Source of the DNA: Zygnema cylindricum
Lineage: Eukaryota; Streptophyta; Zygnematophyceae; Zygnematales; Zygnemataceae
Reading direction: 5' to 3'
DNA: 27,500 nucleotides
Assembly (NCBI GenBank): GCA_037447655.1
Contig: JBBHKE010000673.1
Coordinates: 1 to 27,500, forward strand
The notes below the pieces were generated by a model. It saw only the letters and a program-made list of their open reading frames with translations, was not told the origin of the DNA and made no database searches. Positions 9,818 through 23,969 of the stretch are shown here, piece after piece. Numbering within the stretch: position 1 is the stretch's first letter; every line of letters begins with the position of its first letter. Both the position numbers and the translations under genes were made by a program.

Positions 9818-11563
9818 CACTTCCATACATTTTCATCTTCATAATAATATTGTAAGATAGATTCTTTTTGGGCAAATTTCAATTTAGTATAACTTTGACA
9901 TTTTTTTGTCAATTGGTATGAATCTTGCAAGCCTTTTGAACAGCTTCACTCTTGTTTATTGACCGAGTTTCATTGACTAGGTCAACTAAGTGAGGTATTT
10001 TTGTGCCTCAGAATGTGACGGCTACAAGTGTTGATTGACTTAGTTACGGAGAGGTTGTTGATTTAAGGAGGTAGGGTTGGGTTGCTTGGATACAAGAATC
10101 GAAAGAATGGACGATTATGATATTAAAGTCAAACACGTCAACGCCTACAAGAATTACTTCACCAAAACAAAATGTCCGTTCGAATGGAGGCACGGTACCA
10201 GGTATTGCTCACTAAACACCGTACATACTAATAAATCGTACGAAATTTTGAAACAACATGTTGACGTGAACTCGATTTTTACACCGAGTCGCACGTCATT
10301 CGACAAACACATCATATATCCCACATCATACGTCGTAGACTTCGTCGACATGATTGTCGCTTCTTCGACCATGGGTACATAAGTTAAATTTAACTTAGTC
10401 ATCGATAAATCCTCGACCATATAGACGATATGCATAATTTTAACCATTAGTGTGGCATTTAATAGCCTAGGGAAGTTTTTGTTGTTTGTACGTTGACATT
10501 GTTATCATTTCAAACATTCAATAAAATGCTTTCACACGTTTTAGTTGAAGTCTACGAGGAAAATCTCAAAAATTGATGCACGTTCGTTGACATTTCTTTT
10601 TAAACTCTTAAGTTTTTTGTATACACATAAGTAGTTCTCTACTAAAAGTTGTGAAATACAAGCTTAGGGACGATTAAAAGGAGGGGGGACTTGTAGTTGT
10701 GGACCTTTGTTTGTTCGACGTTTGCTCACCTTTCGCTTTTACAAAGCCCCCTTTGTGTTTGCAGCTGACGTATTTATTGTGAAAGGGTTCGTTTACTTTG
10801 TCACTTACATGTAAGGGTGTTGATGCGCATCATTTGGTAGAATATGTAATTGTTGCTTTCGTGTTGAAGCGGGGTTCACTGTCAAACAAAAGGTTCTTCA
10901 TATAGTGTTTCGTCACTTCCAGTTTACAAGTCTTTGTCGCACATGATTATACTTCGTTTTCCTCAACGGTGTTGGGATGATCCTTGGCGGCATGGTCCGA
11001 ACGCATCCAATAAGTACACACATTCTTTCTCGTGTCACATTATATACACGCACGACGGCTTGAGACCTACCGGCTTCTAAGGAAAGAAACTACGCTCACT
11101 GTGACCGACCGATCAATTTTTGACCAATCGATCAATTTTTTTCATCTGCAAAGGAATATTTTGAAACTTTAGATAGTCCTTTGACGACATTCTACGCAAT
11201 TATGCCCTCTGGAGGTCGAGGGAGTTCTTCCTCGAGTCTTCTCACTGCTTTCTCTTTAAACGTGTATCAGTTGCCTTGCAACATTCTTAAGCCGTGGCCC
11301 TCTTTTGATGACGCTTGGTGCCAAATGATTGGTAGGGCCTCACAAATCTTCCACCAAGTGGTGCACTTCACATTTATGGTCTTAGTGTTGTGTACCTTAC
11401 TTTGCTAAGGTTGTGTATACTCATTTACTATATATTTTTTCTCTTTGTGGGTAGTCATCTCTTTTGGTGGTCTGAATTGGATGGCCAAGATAGGTTTAGG
11501 GCCGAAGCATCCAACGGATTCAATGGTGTCAGGCTCAAATCGATTAGGTGATGTAGCTTTTTG
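9818..11563. other. Intergenic DNA without a recognisable gene
   Basis: An open frame starting with TTG (about 10077-10382, 101 codons; first ATG internal) and its minus-strand shadow do not resemble a known family. A second frame at about 11181-11408 is equally unconvincing. The bases 11097-11140 contain a near-duplicate CCGATCAATTTTTGACCAATCGATCAATTTTT-type pair. I found no inverted termini that would delimit a further element. Confidence 0.4.
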
Positions 11564-11571
11564 CTATATAG

Positions 11572-12315
11572 CATAGTTCAAAAGTAGGTGAAAGTAGGCC
11601 TATACAATGTGAATATTGTATGTAAAACATACAATATGACCTTAAGACCCATATTGTATGGGCCGCAAAATGAAAAAAATAGTAACAGGGTTGAGTTGCA
11701 CATAGATCGATATAGAATTAAACTTCATGTCTACATTTTGAAAAACATTCGGACAAATTTTTTTTTTTCTGTGAGTTTTGAGGTATTTTTTATGTAAATC
11801 GTTAGATTTGGACGATCGGACGGTCGCTGATCAAAGTAGAGATCTAAGAAGATCACATGAAAAGCCCATAACACAACTTACGATAGGACTATCTGTCATA
11901 TTAGCGTCTGCAATTTTGAAAGCCACACTAAATAAAGACTCAAATTGACCAACCAGGCAATATGGGACGATAAAAAAAAATATTCCACACTGCCAACAAT
12001 ATTACCAAAACCTTCCCGTTGGTGTCTACAAAAACCCTTTGGCGGTTTCGCCCTTTCCAAAAAAGGGCGAAACCCTTTTGCGTTTTTTTTTTCGGGTTTT
12101 CTTTCTTTCAGAATGTCATCCTACTCCGTGTCAGTTCGGTAAAAAAAATCGATCGGCGGCGTGCGCTATACTATGATCATACGTCATATTCGTACGTTCG
12201 AACAATAGTGTGCACAACACACACACATACAGTATGCCTACTCTACGCGAGTTTTGTGCCAAGTTTTGTGCGCCTACCAAAGGTCTACCATAAAAACGCC
12301 TACTTTTGAACTATG
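11572..12315. mobile_element. hAT-like non-autonomous element, family A, copy 2 (744 bp)
   Basis: The same terminal repeats as 7243-7807 (CATAGTTCAAAAGTAGGTG and the inverted CGCCTACTTTTGAACTATG). Flanking octamers CTATATAG (11564-11571) and CTATTTAG (12316-12323) differ by one base. The interior is colinear with copy 1 but keeps about 170 extra bases around 11905-12080, including a perfect 13-bp hairpin. No transposase frame. Both copies have the same orientation. Confidence 0.88.
12044..12074. repeat. 13-bp perfect hairpin inside family A copy 2
   Basis: GGTTTCGCCCTTT (12044-12056) and AAAGGGCGAAACC (12062-12074) are exact inverse complements separated by five bases. It lies in the segment absent from copy 1. 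A second CCCTTT word sits just upstream. Confidence 0.8.
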
Positions 12316-12586
12316 CTATTTAGTACATTCCATAGTTGTTCACGGGGATTAGTGCGAACGTACCGTACGTGACGAATTATACGTAACAAACGCATTGAAC
12401 CTTTTGATCAAATCGCAAAAAATCGTTAATGAATTTCCTTTCGTACTATTCCGTACATAAAAAAATAAAAAAATATTACATATAACGCAGTTTGCAAGTT
12501 TTTTCCGTTAAATGAGCGATAAAACAATAAAATTTTTATATTTTTATCACACTCCTTGCTGGTATCGGAACTTCTTCACCAATTGG

Positions 12587-12643
12587 TAGTCCAGTCGTTC
12601 ACCTTAGGGTACGCTACGCACTTGACGTACCTGTGTTCGAATG
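12587..12643 (+). other. Pol III A/B-box-like pair, possible tRNA-derived SINE head
   Basis: TAGTCCAGTCG (12587-12597) fits the A-box consensus TRGYNNARNNG, and GTTCGAATG (12635-12643) fits the B-box GWTCRANNC except for the last base; spacing is near tRNA-like. The flanking bases do not pair as an acceptor stem and the T-stem has a mismatch, so it is not an intact tRNA gene. A chance match is quite possible. Confidence 0.2.
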
Positions 12644-12855
12644 CCACGAAGATAAAACTTTAAGAAATTTCGTCTGACAGACAGATATGGCCGCCTTCTG
12701 TCTGCCTTCTTTCTCTCTCTCGCACATAGCGCATTACTCCAAAAAAAAAAATACAGACCAAGAACAAATGACATTTTTCACATTCAGCAATTTGCACGAC
12801 ATAGAAAATCAAGATATTTAAAAAAGATCAATCACATTAATAAAAAAAAAATACA

Positions 12856-12948
12856 TCAATAAATACAGATGCATAATTGGTTGGCCAGAAGAATCCCACC
12901 GTCTGCAGCCTTCACGTGCTCCCACTCCTCTCCTCGATTTCTGGGCAT
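12856..12948 (-). pseudogene. BED-zinc-finger-like transposase start, truncated
   Basis: Reading the minus strand from the ATG at 12948, the frame begins MPRNRGEEWEHV and after about 30 codons ends at LCICIY followed by TGA. Known: hAT transposases commonly start with a BED zinc finger in which a basic N-terminus precedes an aromatic W-x-H/F element and a later C-x2-C pair. Seen: EEWEHV, then Cys-Ile-Tyr directly before the TGA stop, where the finger's second cysteine would be expected. No downstream histidines or transposase core follow. The frame can be extended upstream to 13104. Inferred: the 5' end of an ancestral transposase kept in a deletion derivative. The match is short and made by eye. 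Confidence 0.35.
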
Positions 12949-13431
12949 GATTGCTTTTGTCAAAGTCTGGAGGCGAGGATAGTAAAATGCTAGGGAGGGA
13001 GGAGGGTAGGATATGGGGAAGCGGCTTCCTCGCGGTTTCGTTTTCAATGTTCCATGGCGTCTTCTTTCAAAAAAAATTGAAGAAGACGCCCGTACAAATT
13101 TCAAACTGAACGCGCGAAATTATTGTGACGTTCAACGTCTCTTTTCGAAAATGTTCGTACATTTTCGATTATATAAGTACAGCTTCCGTGGTATTCCTGT
13201 TCAGTTCACTGAACAGAAAGTACCAATAGTACGACGCATATTCCCCGTTTTATTCCGTACATATCCGTAAAATAATGTGCAGTTACAGTAATTTGTTTAC
13301 AGGTTTCCGTAAATTTCCAGTTTCAGTTTACAGTACACGTTGTTTTACGATTTTTTCAAAAGTCACGAATTATACGTTTCAATCGGAAAAAAAGGAAAAA
13401 ATCGCGCGATTTTAACAACTATGGTACATTC

Positions 13432-14542
13432 TTTATGTTTCGTGCGCAGGGTAAAAGGCTCGTTCACCAGAGTACTGACCCTAAGAATGGGTGCCCCGTG
13501 TCGGCATCCCGTTTGCAGGACGACTATTCGTACGGTTCATTCCGTCACAGTCTTGTTTGTCCTCATTGACCAGACTTCCGCCGAAATCACTGTAGGGACA
13601 GAATTATGTCGCGATTGGGAGCCACCGGATGTGCTTGCTCTACGGTTACGATTCGCCAAAAACTACTGAAAATCTTTCGTTTGACTCAGGATAAATAGCA
13701 ACTGTAACGAAGAGCCCTACGTTAAGCTCAGCTCTGCCAAATAATGCGATCTTATTGGTCGACGCATTTATTATCTAGCCGTAACGAAAGGCTTTTCGTT
13801 ACAAAGGCGATTTTCCCCCTCAGAGAGTCACCCCGACTTCTGTCGCATGGCGCGATTGAGTGTCGGCGTGTCTGCCGGCGAACACCGAAATGCTCTGCCG
13901 GCAATCTTCGCCGGCAAATGTGACTCTGCCGGCAATATCCGCCGGCAAATTTGACAATATCCGCCGGCAAAATTGACTCTGCCGGCAATCCGCGTAACAA
14001 GGTATTCGGTTGCCGCGTATTGAAAATTGGCAAATACTTGATCAGATTTGTTACTTGGGAGGGGGGCGGGGCTGTTGTACAATGGGATATGTTCCTAACC
14101 GGAAGTACATGCTGCGGCGGCACAGTGATATGATTGGTTAGTGTGTCAGAAGATAGATCCACCAGTGCGTAAATGTAGTGTAGGACTTCCTCAAACTTAC
14201 TGGACTTGTAAAATGTGCCTTGAATGGATTATTAGAGTATTTATTTTATGTAACTTTGAGTGTTTATGTTTTAAGATTTAATTCATTGGCAGTAAAACCT
14301 TGCATGGTGGCCGAGGTCAGCAAAAAACTCCTGCTGCCAAGTTTTGCAGTATGAGGTATTCTATGTTGATCCACAGTATGGTTGACACAGAGCAACTATC
14401 CACAAATGAAACCGTACCAGCCACTACCAACGTTTTTATAAAATTTGAAGAAGGGTACTATTATAGCTAGAGTTCTGTATCGGTAGCCATTTGCCAATGA
14501 CCAATGTGCCCCTTTTCTCGGCCAACCGATAATTTCGTACGT
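13432..14542. other. Intergenic DNA with an unrecognised small frame and a GC-rich repeat
   Basis: A plus-strand frame at 13435-13569 (ATG, 44 codons, containing GKRLVHQSTDPKNGCPVSA) looks more protein-like than its surroundings but matches no family I recognise. It starts four bases after the family D target duplication. 13840-14000 is a GC-rich island with a 31-bp repeat. The rest, including minus-strand frames near 13750-14160 and 14400-14670, shows nothing recognisable. Confidence 0.4.
13893..13990. repeat. 31-bp GCCGGC-containing tandem repeat
   Basis: The unit CTCTGCCGGCAAT followed by (C/A)T(T/C)CGCCGGCAAAT(G/T)TGA occurs at 13893-13923 and 13924-13954. A truncated unit follows at 13955-13976 and a partial one at 13977-13990; a related TCTGCCGGCG lies at 13871. 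Each full unit has two palindromic GCCGGC cores. The island is sharply GC-rich against AT-rich flanks. Confidence 0.85.
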
Positions 14543-14869
14543 TCGTACACATTTCAAACTCACCGCGCGCAAATAGTGTGACGCTGCAACGTCTCTTTTC
14601 GAAATTGCCCGTACATGAACGATACAATCCCGTACGTTATCCGTGAAATTTTTGTTCAGTTTAACGGACATAAAGTACTAATACGTGCAACGTATCTTTT
14701 TGTCAAATTCCGTACATTTTCCCGTAAAAAACCGTACAATTTTCGTAAATTGTCCATTAAGTTTAGCGGACAGAAATTACATCGCGTTTTTTTGCGATTT
14801 TTTCTAAAGTCACGAATAATACGTAAAAATCGGAAATAATGCAAAAATCGCGCGATTTGAACAACTATG
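14543..14869. mobile_element. hAT-like family D fragment (right end)
   Basis: Colinear with 13091-13423 of the complete family D element: CGTACA(C/A)ATTTCAAACT, AACGTCTCTTTTCGAAA, AAAGTCACGAAT(A/T)ATACGT and the right terminus AACAACTATG at 14860-14869. The left terminus was not found and similarity stops near 14543, so the copy is 5'-truncated or rearranged. The candidate BED-like frame is not included. Confidence 0.8.
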
Positions 14870-16050
14870 CACAAAACACACGAAACACCTATTCTTTAAA
14901 CATGATAAACTTATGCATGATGCCATATTTCGATTAGAAATTTAATATGGAGAAATCTACGATACGCTATCGTACGAATACCGTACGTGACACCTCAGGC
15001 CCTTATAGAATACGATCTACAATATATGCACAAACGACGGGCCAGTATTCTATATGCTGGCAGTTTCGGCTAGAGTAACGGTGCCCGTGGGGACCTAATT
15101 CAACCGTTTAGAAACAGGAAATAAAACTTTCAAAATTACCTTTACTGTGTCAAAATTGGTTTTTCGTCATGGTACAGGTTAAAATACGTACAAAGTAGAA
15201 ACTCGTTTTGGTGTACTTCTTGTACGACAAACTATTAAAACTCGTTGGACATTTTGTCCCACACTTCTACCGTACATATGGTGCATTGGGATGGCTGTTG
15301 CGGTGATCTTATATTCTCGTTTCAACTCGCGCACTCGCACGATATATCCGTACGTTTTAAACATCGTTCTACACTATTAGAAAGTTGCAAGAATTTTTCG
15401 TACGTTCTGCATCAGTTGCCCACACTATTAAACGGAACTGCACGAAATAAACGAATGTTTTGAACGTTGGTCCACAATATTAAACAGAACAGCTGTTGGT
15501 GCTTAGTACTAGGGTTTGCCCTCTGTCTTTTCAGCTTTGAAGACTGGAGAAAATTATACACTTAAGTTTTTCTTCATCTTTTCTATCTGAAGGTATTTTT
15601 GTATTGGAAAAGTATCGCGGTACAAATTCTTATCGGAGGATATTGTGGCTTTTGTCCGTCTTCTTGAAGGCTAAAAGGTGATTTGCTCTCATTGGAAGAA
15701 TAAATTGATTACGAAAATTGAATAAGTAAACTAGCTGAAGTTATGTTTAAGAAAAGTGGAAGGTTGCAAGAGATGTTTCCTTTTGATTTTTTTTGTTCCT
15801 CACATTTACTTTGTTTTTCTGTTTTGTTTGCCTGCGCCATTGTTGTTGCTGCTTTTGTGCCTTCTGATTTGTCGCATCTTAAAATGAGCATTTTCTGTCC
15901 TTTCTCCAATGCCTTTTTTTATGTCAGTTTTCGTTATCCGCAGAAATGATCCTACTTCCCCTTTTTCTTTTCTTTGTATCACTGTAATTATGTAATAATT
16001 GTACATGAAACTGAAACATTTTCCGGTTCATGTCCGTTACCACAATAATT
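14870..16050. other. Intergenic DNA upstream of the MAP kinase
   Basis: No gene is supported. Around 14960-15480 the DNA is rich in CGTACG and CACTATTA words, which may be decayed transposon sequence; TACCGTACGTGAC near 14980 also occurs near the left end of family D. CTAGGGTTT near 15510 is a telo-box-like word. A 68-codon plus frame at 15743-15949 is T-rich and hydrophobic with no recognisable similarity. Confidence 0.4.
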
Positions 16051-16115
16051 GAAACTGAAACTGAAACTGAAACCACGTATATAGAACTAAGTTGGAACAG
16101 CAGTTAGGGTTTGTT
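16051..16115 (+). promoter_or_regulatory. Putative MAP kinase core promoter
   Basis: GAAACT is repeated three times plus a partial unit at 16051-16073, with a smaller GAAACTGAAAC cluster at about 16006-16016. TATATAG follows at 16078-16084, and TTAGGGTTTG (a telo-box-like word, often near plant transcription starts) lies at about 16104-16113. TATA-to-telo-box spacing fits initiation near 16105-16115. This is inferred from layout only. Confidence 0.4.
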
Positions 16116-17174
16116 ATTATTGCGTCTTTTAAAGATCCGGTATCTATACTTAAGTCATACGAATGCTTCAAAGAAAGTTTGAAGGGAAGGAGGAGGATGG
16201 GGAGGAACAAGAGGAGGGCAAAGGGGTATTGAATGGGGGATAAGTGAAAACTAGACTTTTGGGGAAGAAGTGAGAGGAAGGAAGAAATGGAAAGGGAGGA
16301 ATTGGGAGTTGGAATCGGGTGTAAGAGAGGTTGAGAGAGAGGGAGAGGCGGAGCGCGACAGAAAGTGAGGCACAGAGTGAGCTAGAGTGAGAGTTTGAAG
16401 CGAGAGTTTGAGGAGAGTGGATTTCGACAGGGCCGGAGCGGAGGATGGGAGGGAGGGAGAGAGAAACAGAGAGAAAGTCCTGTCGTGTGTGATCGTCTGT
16501 TTCCAAGGCATTACAGTGGGAAGAAAGTAGGGCGGATAGGTTAGTATATTATTGTCTACTGCTTTATTTCCTGTCTACATGCAGTTGTTCATTTTTTGTT
16601 TTTTTCCATTCTCCTTTTCTTTTTCCATTTTTTTTTTCTCTTTGTGTGTGTGTGTTGGTTTTCACCTTTCTACCTCCACCTTCCTACTTTTCTACTTTTC
16701 CCCATTTCTCCTATCTTGCAAAATTGTAGTGATGAAGAGATAAAACAGGTTAGAAGAAAGAAAGAGAGGGGAGGAGGGGAGAGGGAGAGGGAGAGGAGAG
16801 GAGAGGAAAGGAGAGGAGAGGGGAGAAAGGAAGAAACAGTAGTAGGCGGAGTTAATGAGTGTAAACAAGGAGGGGAAAGAAGTATAGCAGGATAGAAAGG
16901 TGGGAAAGAAAGGAGGAGGAGAGGAGAGGAGAGACAAGCAAAAAACGAGGAAACGAGAGGGAGAGGAGAGCAGAAAAAAAAGAGAGAACTAGAGGTAGGG
17001 GAGAAGGGAGCAAAAGAAAACGGGTGAACTAGAGGACAGGAAAGCAGTAGAAAACGAGAGAACGAGAGGGAAAGGAGAGGAGAGGAGAGTAGGACCTCAG
17101 GAGTGATAGAGAAAAGCGGTAACTGAGGGGAGAGGAGAGGGAGAGCAGGAACTGAGAGAGGAGGAGAGAGGACG
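16110..17174 (+). other. Putative GA-rich 5' leader of the MAP kinase, with one intron
   Basis: Two strongly purine-rich blocks (about 16173-16500 and 16745-17174) flank a T-rich block (about 16541-16729). The T-rich block begins with a donor-like ATAG|GTTAGT (GT at 16540-16541) and ends with ATTGTAG (AG at 16728-16729), as expected for a 190-nt intron inside a GA-rich leader. A 26-codon upstream frame begins at ATG 16163 and stops at 16241-16243, and further short upstream frames occur. Long Arg/Glu- or Ser/Pro-rich frames here are low-complexity translations. Confidence 0.4.
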
Positions 17175-22054
<4,880 letters not shown>

Positions 22055-22061
<7 letters not shown>

Positions 22062-22173
22062 ATAATTTTCCATACCGGGAAGTATTTCCGTGCCGAAATT
22101 TTTCGGTACCAAAGTATTTTCGTACTGAACAATCTCTGTACCGAAGAATTGTTGTATTGAAGAATTTTCCATA
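22055..22173. repeat. 32-35 bp repeat starting at the MAP kinase stop codon
   Basis: Units begin at 22055, 22090, 22122 and 22154 with GT(A/G)(C/T)(T/C)GAA, followed by AATTTTCC-like and (A/G)TACC(G)GAAG-like words. The first unit contains the last tyrosine codon and the stop (GTACTGA), so the repeat starts in coding sequence and runs into the 3' UTR. Confidence 0.6.
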
Positions 22174-22635
22174 CTCCGTTCCTCTCTCCTCCGACTCTTT
22201 CAGCGTCTCTCTCTATCAATTTTTTCTCTGTTGGATTCTTCTGGGTCGTTTTTTTTTTTCTTTTCCTATCGAGGTGGTCCACTTTCTGTGGAGTCCTGTC
22301 AAATTTTAGAATTGCCCCTTTATGTTTAGCCTTTTGTCGACAGCGTTCATGATTCGTCTTCTGCTCAAGTTCTTTGTTTCGTATCCTCCCCCTCCTCCCT
22401 CTCCTCTCTTGCATCCACCGTAGTTTGTTTGAAGAATTGAGTTTGAAGGATTAAAAGGGGATTAAAAAGGGGAATTAAAAAGGTGGATTAAAAGGGCATT
22501 CTTACAAATGTAATTGATAAGCTGATCTTTGGTATCAAAAGAGTAGTAAGCTTGATAGAGGGAGGGAGGTGGGAGGGAGAGGGTCTCAATTTCGTCTCAA
22601 ATTTCATGTCGATGGTCTGGCAGCAAGAGGGGGGG

Positions 22636-22695
22636 AAAGGAAGGGCTGGAGGGGTAAAGGAAGGGTTGGAGGGATAAAGGAAGAGGTCGGGGGAG
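22636..22695. repeat. 20-bp tandem repeat, three units
   Basis: AAAGGAAGGGCTGGAGGGGT at 22636-22655, AAAGGAAGGGTTGGAGGGAT at 22656-22675, and a more diverged third unit at 22676-22695. It lies in a G-rich stretch of the kinase 3' flank. Confidence 0.8.
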
Positions 22696-23264
22696 GAGAG
22701 AGCATTTTGTTTAAATTTGAAGGAACAGTTGAGTTGACACTATTTTATGGCCATTTGTGATAAAGTCAGTTGTCATTTTTCGTGGGAGAATTGGATTATC
22801 CGCCATAACTCTTTCTACTAAACCCCATTTTCTTGGGAGGGAGAAGATATCGTTTCGACCATTTTATGTTCGTTTTTCTCTTTTAAATGTAGGATTTGTT
22901 AGTAAATTTTGTAAGAAAAATGGCAAAGCATTAAAAAGTACAGTTTCGTCTCTTCTTCTCCTTGTTTTGCCGTTAAATTGAGTCAGTTAGGGATCGGCAA
23001 ACCTCTCCCTCTCTTCCCATAAAAACTTTTCGAATTGGGTTTTTTAGAGAAGCTTGTTTAGAGGAGCCTTATGCGAAGGTTCTTTAAGAAGGGTGTTTAA
23101 CCGTTTTTATCCATGTGGGTTTTGTTTTGATATTAAATTTACGGAGCTCATCATGTAAATACCTGAATCGAGTTTTGTCTCTGTTGTTGAAATCCTTGTC
23201 GTTCCTACATCCTGAGATTGAATGCAATTTTCACAGTTTGAATCATCGTTCAAAAGTGAGATAG

Positions 23265-23312
23265 AGTGTGGAAACTATGTAGTGTGGAAACTACATAGTG
23301 TGGAAACTTTAT
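23265..23312. repeat. 16-bp tandem repeat, three units
   Basis: AGTGTGGAAACTATGT, AGTGTGGAAACTACAT and AGTGTGGAAACTTTAT follow each other without gaps at 23265-23280, 23281-23296 and 23297-23312. Confidence 0.85.
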
Positions 23313-23525
23313 GAAGCAATGTACCAAGCGAGTATTTTGGGGTTTTTGTGTAAATGGTGTATATAGCATGGATAAGCAACATATAGCATTTCTATGCAGT
23401 TCACCAATTAGAATTCTGACCATAGCTAAAATGTGCTAAAACACTCCCCTACATCCCGATAATTCGTACTACATGAGGATAATACGATGTGATGTGTGTA
23501 TAGTATGCGCTTATGGCATAATATG

Positions 23526-23961
23526 TAGTGTTGTGTATGGGTAAGGTTTTGCTGATAAAAGATGTCCTTTTTTTTGGCTTACCGATAATCAATTTTTGGC
23601 ATGAGGTATCGTTATCGGTGTTATCGCGATTAAAAAACCGATATTATTGCAATGACAGTGGTACCGATAACTATGGCGATAAATGTACAGCTTTTCCGTA
23701 CAGTTGTACGGATAACTGTCGGTAATAAAAGTACTAAAAGTTGTACAGAGTATGGAACAGATTCTCATACGTGGGATGCCACGTTATATGCAGTCAAAAA
23801 TATAGCACAATATATCATACAGTATTATTATGCAGCGTACTGTTACTTTTTCTGCTTACCGCCGAATAAAGAATTTGTTGGTCTCGGAGCGATATATCTG
23901 GACCCTTCAGTTATCGGTATTGGTTTTATCGCGGTAAGTTTCTTGCCGATACGCAACACTA
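23526..23961. mobile_element. hAT-like non-autonomous element, family C, complete copy (436 bp)
   Basis: The left end TAGTGTTGTGTAT and the inverted right end ATACGCAACACTA agree at 12 of 13 positions, with similarity continuing inward (GGGTAAG against CTTGCCG). Flanking octamers ATAATATG (23518-23525) and ATAACATG (23962-23969) differ by one base. TAGTGTTG ends with an 8-bp duplication fit hAT elements. The interior holds several CCGATA words and no transposase frame. The copy at 9404-9796 is colinear. Confidence 0.85.
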
Positions 23962-23969
23962 ATAACATG

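Larger units (their letters stand above)
12331..13423. mobile_element. hAT-like element, family D (1093 bp), Ds-like derivative
   Basis: The left end CATAGTTGTT and the right end AACAACTATG are exact 10-bp inverted repeats. A perfect 8-bp duplication GTACATTC flanks it at 12323-12330 and 13424-13431. The first seven bases, CATAGTT, are shared with family A. A subterminal motif ACGAATTATACGT occurs at 12372-12384 and 13365-13377 in the same orientation, each about 45 bp from an end. A short minus-strand frame resembling a BED-finger N-terminus lies inside (12856-12948), as expected if an autonomous relative encoded a transposase from this end. The rest holds T/A-rich filler and a tRNA-promoter-like pair of boxes. 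Confidence 0.85.
22174..23525. other. Intergenic DNA downstream of the MAP kinase
   Basis: No gene is visible. After the stop-codon repeat come T-rich DNA, a GGATTAAAAGG-type short repeat (about 22448-22500) and the two minisatellites listed separately. The kinase 3' end presumably lies in the first few hundred bases, but no single poly(A) signal stands out. Confidence 0.45.

Noticed and set aside
10077-10382. 101-codon frame in the transposon-rich region
   Set aside because: It begins with TTG, has no recognisable similarity, and the opposite strand is open over the same stretch.
15743-15949. 68-codon hydrophobic frame upstream of the kinase
   Set aside because: T-rich composition yields Phe/Leu/Ser by chance; no similarity recognised and the antisense frame is also open.
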